Origin: Myxococcota bacterium
Lineage (GTDB): Bacteria; Myxococcota_A; UBA9160; SMWR01
Length of the DNA: 64,000 bases
Assembly (NCBI GenBank): GCA_039030075.1
Contig: JBCCEW010000006.1
Coordinates: 186,001 to 250,000 of the forward strand
Direction: 5' to 3'
Of this stretch, positions 54,396-64,000 are shown piece by piece (within the stretch, counting starts at the first letter, position 1; every line of letters begins with the position of its first letter). The position numbers and the translations under genes were made by a program. The notes under the pieces are model-generated. The model was not told the origin of the DNA and made no database searches. It was given only the letters and a program-made list of their open reading frames with translations.

Positions 54396-55220
54396 ATGGC
54401 CACCCTCTTCGTCGTCGCCACTCCGATCGGGAACCTCGAGGACACCACGCCGCGGGCGCTCCGGGTGCTCGCCGAGGCGCGGCTCGTGCTCGCCGAGGAC
54501 ACCCGCCAGACCCGCAAGCTCCTCGATCACTTCGAGGTGTCGGCGAAGCCCGTGTCGCTCCACGGTCACAACGAGGCGCGGCGCGTCGACACCGTCCTCG
54601 AAGTGCTCGAGGCCGGCGGCGACGTCGCCCTCGTGAGCGACGCCGGAACGCCCCTGGTCTCGGACCCGGGCGAGCGCGTCGTGCGCGCCGCACTCGACGC
54701 GGGACACACGGTCAGCCCGGTGCCCGGGGCGTCGGCCCCGGTCGCGGCGCTGGTGGCGTCCGGGCTGCCCACCCTGCCGTTCCTGTTCGCCGGCTTTCCG
54801 CCCCGCAAGACCAAGGCGCGCGCGGCCTTCTTCGCCGACCTCGCCCCGCGACCCGAGACGCTCGTCTTCTTCGAATCGCCCCGGCGCCTCGCCGACACGT
54901 TGGCCGCCATGCTCGACGCCTTCGGGCCGCGGCCGGCCTGCGTCGCCCGCGAGCTGACGAAGCTCCACGAGACGATCACCCGGGCACCCCTCGACGAACT
55001 GGTTCGCCAGTTCGAGGAGCCGCCCCGCGGCGAAGTGACGCTCGTGGTAGCCGGGCGACCGGGCCCGGCCCCCGCCGCCTCGGAGGCGGTGCTCGCCGCG
55101 GCGCTGCGTGCCCGAGAGGCGGCCGGCGGATCGCCGTCGGAGATCGCGCGCGACGTCGCCAGGGCTACGGGCCTCCCCCGCGCGGAGATCTACGCGCGGC
55201 TGCTCGAACGCGGCGACTGA
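54396..55220 (+). CDS. rsmI: 16S rRNA (cytidine1402-2'-O)-methyltransferase
   Basis: RsmI methylates C1402 in the ribosomal P site. 274 residues: LFVVATPIGNLEDTTPRAL, VLAEDTRQTRKLLDHF, ALVSDAGTPLVSDPGERVV, SPVPGASAPVAAL, FLFAGFPPRK and FESPRRLADTLA; all diagnostic motifs are present. ATG 54396 is 10 bases after mtnA, so it is probably expressed with the salvage operon, though functionally unrelated. Confidence 0.95.
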   Translation: MATLFVVATPIGNLEDTTPRALRVLAEARLVLAEDTRQTRKLLDHFEVSAKPVSLHGHNEARRVDTVLEVLEAGGDVALVSDAGTPLVSDPGERVVRAALDAGHTVSPVPGASAPVAALVASGLPTLPFLFAGFPPRKTKARAAFFADLAPRPETLVFFESPRRLADTLAAMLDAFGPRPACVARELTKLHETITRAPLDELVRQFEEPPRGEVTLVVAGRPGPAPAASEAVLAAALRAREAAGGSPSEIARDVARATGLPRAEIYARLLERGD

Positions 55221-55304
55221 CCCCCGCCCCGCGCGCCGCCGGCGCCGTCAAGCGGTGTCGCCGCTCAGCCGATGCCGAGGAGGCTCTCCCCGGAGGTGTC
55301 TCCC

Positions 55305-55943
55305 ATGACCCATTCCATCTGGTACGACGAGAAGGCGATCTTCGACGCCCTGGTCGTGCTGACCGACGAGACGGTCTACGTCGCGAACCCCACCGCGAAG
55401 CAGGGTGCCGAGCTCAAGGCGCGTCTCGACGCTGGGGAGCCGCCGCGCCAGGTGCTGAAGGACGAGGGGCAGCGGATCCCGCTCGCTTCGCTGACCCGGA
55501 TTCGCTGGGACCAGAAGTCCGACGACATCGACCTCGACTACCGCGAGGGCAAGGAGAAGGACTCGAAGAACATCACTTTCGAGCGACGCGAATGGCGCGA
55601 CGCCTTCGCGGCCGAACTCCAGCAGGCCCATGCGGATTGGGAGGCGAAGACGGTCGAGTACTCGGTCTTCCGGGCGATCCTCGGGCCGGCCGTCTTCGGC
55701 GCGTTCGTGGCCGGCGTCACCTGGCTCCTGCATCTGGCGGCGGTCGAGATCGCCGCGGGCGAATCCGCCGAGATCTCGGGCCGACACGCCCTCGTCAAGA
55801 AGCTCCTGGCGCTCGGCCTCGAGTGGGTCGGTCCGGCGGGCGTGCTCGTGATCGGGGGGCTGATGCTGGCGGCGACGGTGTTCGTCCTGGGCCAACGGGC
55901 CGGTGACCCGCCGATCGTAACCACGCTGCGCCCGCCCCGCTGA
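55305..55943 (+). CDS. Hypothetical membrane protein
   Basis: A 212-residue protein with a soluble N-terminal half (beta-strands around TDETVYVANPTAKQGAELK and LASLTRIRWDQKSDDIDLD, resembling a pleckstrin-like strand pattern) and two C-terminal membrane helices (about 130-152 and 175-205). No family is recognised. ATG 55305 has an ideal GGAGGTG site. It is 7 bases from the next hypothetical membrane gene, so the two are probably a functional pair. Confidence 0.75.
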   Translation: MTHSIWYDEKAIFDALVVLTDETVYVANPTAKQGAELKARLDAGEPPRQVLKDEGQRIPLASLTRIRWDQKSDDIDLDYREGKEKDSKNITFERREWRDAFAAELQQAHADWEAKTVEYSVFRAILGPAVFGAFVAGVTWLLHLAAVEIAAGESAEISGRHALVKKLLALGLEWVGPAGVLVIGGLMLAATVFVLGQRAGDPPIVTTLRPPR

Positions 55944-55950
55944 GCGCATC

Positions 55951-56406
55951 GTGACCATCGCAGCGGTCGGCAACTTCATCGTCTACGGAATGTTCGCCTT
56001 CTTCGGCGGCATCTTCGCGTTGATCGTCCTGGCCGTCCTGTTCGGCAAGCGCATCGAGCGCAAGTGGGACTACGAAGCGGATTTCCGGGACGAGCGCGGC
56101 CGCGAGATCGGCGAGCTCGACGTCGAGCTCTTCCGCGTCATCGAAGACAAGCGCGCGGCGGTGCAGCCCGACTTCCAGCTGAAGGTGAAGTTCGTGCTGC
56201 GCCACCCGGCCTTGACCCCGGGGCAGGGGCTCGTGGTGCGCCTCGCCGGAGAGCCCATCTTCGAGCAGACCCTCTCCGAGTCGGGCCGCGTCCTCCTGCG
56301 TGAGGACGCGCTCTGCAGCCAGATCAAGTCGCCGCGCGTGGGTGACCTCGTCACCGTCGAGGTCGGGGGCGCCGAGCTCTTCAGCGAGCCGCTTCGCCGG
56401 GACTAG
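55951..56406 (+). CDS. Hypothetical membrane-anchored protein
   Basis: A 151-residue protein with an N-terminal membrane helix (MFAFFGGIFALIVLAVLFG) and a C-terminal soluble, beta-rich domain (LDVELFRVIEDKRAAVQPDFQL, HPALTPGQGLVVRLAGEPI). Function unknown. GTG 55951. Cotranscribed with the preceding membrane protein; a hairpin 31 bases beyond the stop closes the unit. Confidence 0.72.
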   Translation: MTIAAVGNFIVYGMFAFFGGIFALIVLAVLFGKRIERKWDYEADFRDERGREIGELDVELFRVIEDKRAAVQPDFQLKVKFVLRHPALTPGQGLVVRLAGEPIFEQTLSESGRVLLREDALCSQIKSPRVGDLVTVEVGGAELFSEPLRRD

Positions 56407-56437
56407 GCCCCGTTCCACGAGCCGACGCACTTCGGTT

Positions 56438-56453
56438 TCCCCCATCCGGGGGA
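56438..56453 (+). terminator. Hairpin after the two membrane protein genes
   Basis: Stem TCCCCC / GGGGGA with an ATCC loop, 31 bases after the stop at 56406. Short, and without a T-tract. Confidence 0.35.
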
Positions 56454-56557
56454 GAGGCCCGCGCCCGGTCCGCCGGCTTGCGTCTTGCGCCGCGTCGCGC
56501 GCGGGGTTCAGAATCGGTATCGAGCCGACTCTGGCTCGCGCGCCCACGGAGGATGCC

Positions 56558-59434
56558 ATGCGCTCGACCCTGCGATTGATGTGGCTCGTGCTTCCGATCT
56601 CCTTCTCGCTGGGAATCGGTGGCTGTCCGGGAACCGAGATCGAGCTCCCGGGCCTCGAGGATCGCGTGAAGCTGACGACCGATCGCAACGGCGTCTGGCA
56701 CATCGAAGCGGAGAACGACAACGATCTCGCGATCGCCCAGGGCTACGTTCAGTGCCGCGATCGTCTCTTCCAGATGGATCAGACCCGGCGGCAGGTGGAT
56801 GGAACCGAGAGCGAGCTGTTGGGGCTCTCTCGCCTGAACGCCGACATCCAGGCCCGTGTCGTGGGGCTACACCGTGCCGCCCAGCGATCCCTCGACGCCG
56901 CGCCCCCCGAGTTCCAGGCGCTGCTGCAGGCGTTCGCCGACGGCGTGAACCACTGCATCCTGACGGTGCCGCTCCCGCCCGAGTACGCGCTGCTCGAGCT
57001 GACGACGGTGCGCCCTTGGGAGCCCCTCGACAGTCTGAAGATCGGCAAGGCGATCGCCGCGAACCTCTCCCTCGACATCGATACGGGTCCAACCCAGCAG
57101 CTCTTCGCCTACACGGCCGCCGGGATCGCGAACGGCTTCGACGGACAAGCCCTGTTCTCCGAGGACGTGTTCCGCGCAGCACCGATGGATTCCGCATCGA
57201 CGGTGCCGGACGCCACGAACGGAACGCCCTTCGCGGTCGATTGGAACGCGGCGAAGGCGCGGCACCTTGCGTCGGCGTCGAAAGCCGCCGCGCGCGCGGC
57301 CCGCAAGCTCGATGCGCACCCGATGTTCTCGCTGGCGATGAACCGCCGGGAGAGTTTCGTGGGAAGCAACGAATGGGGTGTGACGGGGAGTGCCGCGCGC
57401 GGCGGGAAGCCGATCATCGCCAACGACCCGCATCTCTCCCTCAACGCGCCGTCGACCTTCTGGGAGTGGCACCTCCGGGTCAACGACGATCCCGACAACG
57501 GGTCGATGAACGTGAGCGGTGTGGGTTTCCCCGGTACACCCGGCGTGATTCTCGGGCAGAACGAGCGCGTTACCTGGGGCGCAACGACCAACCCGATGGA
57601 CGTCGCCGACGTCTTCCAGGATCGGCTGCTCGTCGCCCAGGCCGACTGTCTGTTGATCGGTGCCCTCGCCTGCATCGAGAGCCCTCCGGGCACGTTCCAC
57701 CCGGTCGAACTGGAACTCGGGGTGACGTATTTCTTCAACGTGGTGGGCGACGGAGTCCAGGACAACCTGATCCAGGCGACGGGCCTGCCGCCGGAGGCGG
57801 AGATCATCGCGACGGTTCCCTTCCGCAGCTTCGGCCCCGTCCTCGACATCACGGATCCGAGCGTCCTTCAGCCTCCCTTCGGGACGACCGAGGTGCTCGT
57901 GCTCCAGTACACGGGTTTCCACGCCACCCAGGAGCTGCAGACCTTCGTCGCCTGGAATCGTGCGTCGAACCTCGCCGAGTTCGTAGCGGCGCTGCAGGAC
58001 TTCGACGTCGGCTCCCAGAACTGGGCCTACGCGGATGTCGACGGCAACCTCGCCTACTACGCGAGCGCCGAGATGCCCCTGCGAAGCGACCTGGAGCAGG
58101 GCGTCGTTGCCGGAGTCCCGCCGTACATCGTGCGCGACGGCATGTCAGGAGCGAACAACTGGGTCCCCGATCCCGCGCGCAGTCAGGGGCAGGCGATCCC
58201 CTTCGCGATCCTGCCCTTCGACGAGATGCCCCAGACCCTCAACCCGGAGAACGAGTTCTTCGTCAACGCGAACAATGACCCGGCCGGGACGACCCTCGAC
58301 AACGACCCGCTGAACCAGGTGCGGACCTCGAACCCGAATGCGATCTACTACCTGAACCCGGGCTATGCCCTCGGCCTGCGCGCCGGCCGGATCACCCAGC
58401 TCATCGAGGACGAGATCGCGAGCGGCCGCGTCTCGTTCGCCGAGATGAAGAAGTTCCAGGCCAACACCCAGCAGCTCGATGCCGAGCTGCTCGTGCCGTT
58501 CCTGCTCGACGCCTTCGCGAACGCGAGTGAGCCCGCAGCGCCGGCGGCGCTCGCCGCGCTCGCCGCGGACCCGGGCGTGTCGGAAGCGCTGGGCCGCCTC
58601 GAACACTGGGACTTCTCGACGCCCACGGGTCTGGACGAAGGTTGGGACGCGTCGGACTTCTTCGGCTTCCGCTTCCCGCTGAATCACCGCAAGGGCGGGG
58701 GACAGGCCGAGATCGACGCCAGCGTGGCGGCCACTCTCTACAACATGTGGCGCGGCTTCGCGGTGCGGAACATCGTCGACGCACGCCTCGCGGGGTTCGG
58801 GCTCGGTGCGGGGTCGACCGAGGCGTTGAAGGCGCTGCACAACCTGCTCGATCAGGCCCCCTACACGGGAATCGCAGCAGCCGGGATCGACTGGATTCCG
58901 GAGCCGGCCGCCCTCGACGCCGAGGATCGGCGCGACCTCGCGTTGCTCCAGGCCATGCGCGACGCCCTCGACCAGCTGGCGTCGAACGACCTCGCCCCCG
59001 CCTTCGGCAACTCGACGAACCAGGAGGACTACCGCTGGGGGAAGCTCCACCGGATCGTCTTCGATCACCCCTTCGACGACACGCTCAGCATCCCGCCGAA
59101 GGGCGGCTTCGACGACGTCAGCCCGGAGCTGCGCGGCGTGGCGCGGGACGGCGGCTACAACGTCGTGAACGCCTCGGGATTCTCGGCCCGAGCGACCGGG
59201 CTCGACAGCTTCCGTTTCGGGGGCGGCCCGGTGCGCCGCTACGTCGGGACGCCGAACCGGGGTCGCATCTTCGGCGTGAACCAGGTGCCGGGCGGGCCGG
59301 CGGGGGATCCGGACGATCCCGACTACGCCACCCAGCTCGCCGTGTGGCTGACGGCCGACTACCACCTCGTCAACATGACGCGGATCATCCCCGGCGAGCG
59401 CGAGACCTTCGTGCCGCCGCCGCCGGCTCCCTGA
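56558..59434 (+). CDS. Penicillin-acylase-family (Ntn hydrolase) lipoprotein
   Basis: A 958-residue periplasmic N-terminal-nucleophile hydrolase. Signal with lipobox IGGC (Cys23). The alpha-chain region GVWHIEAENDNDLAIAQGYVQCRDRLFQMDQ matches the family. The beta-chain nucleophile is Ser270 in FVGSNEWGV, released by autocatalytic cleavage after Gly269; NDPHLSLNAPSTFWEWHL and GVILGQNERVTWGATTN follow. All core residues are present. The family deacylates beta-lactams, acyl-homoserine lactones and N-acyl amino acids. It is longer than typical members, with insertions in the beta chain. GGAGG precedes the ATG. Monocistronic with a strong bidirectional terminator. Confidence 0.92.
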   Translation: MRSTLRLMWLVLPISFSLGIGGCPGTEIELPGLEDRVKLTTDRNGVWHIEAENDNDLAIAQGYVQCRDRLFQMDQTRRQVDGTESELLGLSRLNADIQARVVGLHRAAQRSLDAAPPEFQALLQAFADGVNHCILTVPLPPEYALLELTTVRPWEPLDSLKIGKAIAANLSLDIDTGPTQQLFAYTAAGIANGFDGQALFSEDVFRAAPMDSASTVPDATNGTPFAVDWNAAKARHLASASKAAARAARKLDAHPMFSLAMNRRESFVGSNEWGVTGSAARGGKPIIANDPHLSLNAPSTFWEWHLRVNDDPDNGSMNVSGVGFPGTPGVILGQNERVTWGATTNPMDVADVFQDRLLVAQADCLLIGALACIESPPGTFHPVELELGVTYFFNVVGDGVQDNLIQATGLPPEAEIIATVPFRSFGPVLDITDPSVLQPPFGTTEVLVLQYTGFHATQELQTFVAWNRASNLAEFVAALQDFDVGSQNWAYADVDGNLAYYASAEMPLRSDLEQGVVAGVPPYIVRDGMSGANNWVPDPARSQGQAIPFAILPFDEMPQTLNPENEFFVNANNDPAGTTLDNDPLNQVRTSNPNAIYYLNPGYALGLRAGRITQLIEDEIASGRVSFAEMKKFQANTQQLDAELLVPFLLDAFANASEPAAPAALAALAADPGVSEALGRLEHWDFSTPTGLDEGWDASDFFGFRFPLNHRKGGGQAEIDASVAATLYNMWRGFAVRNIVDARLAGFGLGAGSTEALKALHNLLDQAPYTGIAAAGIDWIPEPAALDAEDRRDLALLQAMRDALDQLASNDLAPAFGNSTNQEDYRWGKLHRIVFDHPFDDTLSIPPKGGFDDVSPELRGVARDGGYNVVNASGFSARATGLDSFRFGGGPVRRYVGTPNRGRIFGVNQVPGGPAGDPDDPDYATQLAVWLTADYHLVNMTRIIPGERETFVPPPPAP

Positions 59435-59445
59435 GCGAAGGGAGA

Positions 59446-59476
59446 TCGTCGGAGGCGGGCCCCCCGCCTCCGACGA
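59446..59476. terminator. Bidirectional terminator between convergent genes
   Basis: Perfect 14-base stem TCGTCGGAGGCGGG / CCCGCCTCCGACGA with a 3-base loop, between the acylase stop (59434) and the convergent hydrolase stop (59490). The strongest hairpin in the window. Part of the right arm is duplicated 17 bases further on (59480-59490). Confidence 0.8.
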
Positions 59477-59489
59477 CAACCGCCTCCGA

Positions 59490-60347
59490 CTACAACCGAG
59501 ACAGGAAGCTCCGCATCGCCTCGACGAGTGGCTCGGGCCGATCCTCGGGGACGAAGCTCCTGCTGTCGTCGATCCACACGACCTCGGCGTGGGGGAGGCG
59601 GTCGGCCAGGGCGCGCGCATGCTTGGGCAGGAAGACCTGGTCTTCGCTCGCCCACGCCAGCAGCGTCGGCTTCGTGAACCCTTCGAGCTTCGCGGCCGCT
59701 TCGAGGGTGATGCGGGGGTCGATGCTGCGCACGAGCTTCCCGGCATCGCGTCGGATGCCCGCGTCGCGCAGCACCGGGCCGACGTAGCTCTCGGCGATCT
59801 CGGGCGGCAGGCGCCGCTTCACGAGGCCGCCGAGCACGAGCGGCGAGTAGCGGATCGCATCGAAGCGGAGCGTCTGGAGCGTGAGGTCGAAGAGCGTTTG
59901 CGACTTCGCCAGCCACTCGAGAGGCCGGAAGCGCGGCGGCAGGAAGTTCTCGAAGGCGTCGCACGGCGTGAGCACGATGCCGCCGACGCGTTCGGGCTGG
60001 GTGGTGATCAGGTGCTGGGTGATGGCGCCGCCCGTGTCGTTGGCCACCAGGACGACGTCGTGGAGATCGAGCGTTTCGAGGAACTCGGCCACGCTGGCGG
60101 CCACGGTCTCGATCGTGTGCTCGGCGTCGGCGGGGCGCGCGACGTCATGGGAGCCGAGCGGCCAGTCGGGTGTGATGCAGTGCGCGACGTCGGAGAGACC
60201 CGGGACGACCTTGCGCCACAGGTCGCCGTTCACGAGCAGTCCATGCACGAAGACCAGGGGCCGGCCTTCGCCGCGCTCGCGGTAGGACAGCGGGCCGGAA
60301 GAGAGGGAAACCGAACGGCACTCGCCGAGGTCGGGAGAGATCGGCAT
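59490..60347 (-). CDS. Alpha/beta hydrolase, haloalkane-dehalogenase/epoxide-hydrolase-like
   Basis: A 285-residue alpha/beta hydrolase. Oxyanion region LVFVHGLLVNGDLW. The nucleophile elbow is VANDTGGA, so the nucleophile is Asp104, not Ser. A later acid in WASEDQVFLPKHA is present. At the position of the usual catalytic histidine the sequence reads IDDSRSFVPEDRPE, without a His. This His-less variant recurs in actinobacterial and related hydrolases. ATG 60347 with AGGAGG upstream. Divergent from the TetR gene across a perfect 29-bp palindrome that should control it. Confidence 0.82.
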   Translation of the reverse strand: MPISPDLGECRSVSLSSGPLSYRERGEGRPLVFVHGLLVNGDLWRKVVPGLSDVAHCITPDWPLGSHDVARPADAEHTIETVAASVAEFLETLDLHDVVLVANDTGGAITQHLITTQPERVGGIVLTPCDAFENFLPPRFRPLEWLAKSQTLFDLTLQTLRFDAIRYSPLVLGGLVKRRLPPEIAESYVGPVLRDAGIRRDAGKLVRSIDPRITLEAAAKLEGFTKPTLLAWASEDQVFLPKHARALADRLPHAEVVWIDDSRSFVPEDRPEPLVEAMRSFLSRL

Positions 60348-60419
60348 GCAGCCTCCTGGGCCTGGCGCTGGCGCCAACGGGGCCCTGAGCCCCGTGTCGC
60401 CAATCGCGTGGAGGCCTCA

Positions 60420-60448
60420 ATTTACATACAAACAGTTTGTATGTAAAT
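60420..60448. promoter_or_regulatory. Perfect 29-bp palindromic TetR operator
   Basis: Arms ATTTACATACAAAC (60420-60433) and GTTTGTATGTAAAT (60435-60448) around a single central A, in the 123-base divergent gap between the hydrolase and tetR genes. Every base pairs. It is AT-rich in GC-rich DNA and resembles AcrR/TetR-type operators. Confidence 0.8.
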
Positions 60449-60470
60449 GATCTGGAGCTAGAGTTCGCCC

Positions 60471-64000
<3,530 letters not shown>

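Overview
The window is GC-rich (roughly two thirds G+C by eye) and densely packed chromosomal DNA of a Gram-negative bacterium. Evidence for an outer membrane and a periplasm includes a MacAB-like tripartite exporter, a PEP-CTERM surface protein, ExbD, three HtrA proteases and a lipoprotein acylase. GTG and TTG starts are frequent, and 4-base ATGA/GTGA overlaps join most operon neighbours. The mix of gene families (sulfotransferase with a DUF1214-like partner, type-1 thiolase-like protein, several TetR regulators, bacterial Elp3, a TPR-bearing Ser/Thr kinase) recalls poorly cultured 'deltaproteobacterial' lineages such as Myxococcota or Binatota. That placement is an impression, not a result. 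I see no mobile element, CRISPR array, rRNA or tRNA.

Layout. 1-1781: end of a class IV aminotransferase and trpS. 1792-6015 (-): four-gene ABC exporter. 6119-8789: SDR and DapB-like dehydrogenases with a divergent TetR gene and a shared palindrome. 8846-12607: an S9-peptidase homologue that has lost its catalytic Ser and His, a VTT membrane protein, a small unknown protein and a PEP-CTERM protein. 13000-15574: sulfotransferase and DUF1214-like protein. 15717-18863: ExbD convergent with a membrane TPR-kinase. 19014-21708: MFS transporter, DUF4328 protein, SpoU-type RNA methyltransferase. 21915-24494: divergent Trm9-like methyltransferase and Elp3, a candidate bacterial route to mcm5U34 in tRNA. 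24556-31103: acyl/ester metabolism (hydrolase, thiolase-like), MOSC, a TPR protein, a WYL regulator with its palindrome and SnoaL-like target, and an MFS transporter.

31108-42237 is almost entirely minus strand: a membrane-fused aminopropyltransferase homologue, clpB, three tandem HtrA proteases, and a thiS-thiG-thiE/tenI thiazole cluster translationally coupled to the third protease. 42309-48945 (+): alr, purH, purD, tsaC-like, DUF1015, dciA-like and a zinc-ribbon gene. 49062-51389: the canonical rpsP-khpA-rimM-trmD-rplS operon, followed by a convergent yraN. 51852-55220: methionine/adenine salvage (mtnP, apt, mtnA) and rsmI. 55305-59434: two small membrane proteins and a penicillin-acylase-family lipoprotein. 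59490-61082: alpha/beta hydrolase and TetR around a perfect 29-bp palindrome. 61079-63136 (-): ligA. 63260-end: a truncated PAS/histidine kinase.

Functional links: the clpB and htrA genes form a protein-quality-control block. The salvage genes recycle methylthioadenosine of the kind made by aminopropyltransferases. RNA maturation is heavily represented (trmD, rimM, rsmI, tsaC-like, SpoU, Elp3, Trm9-like). A recurrent TAnnnT hexamer lies 6-9 bases before several start codons, which suggests leaderless transcripts.
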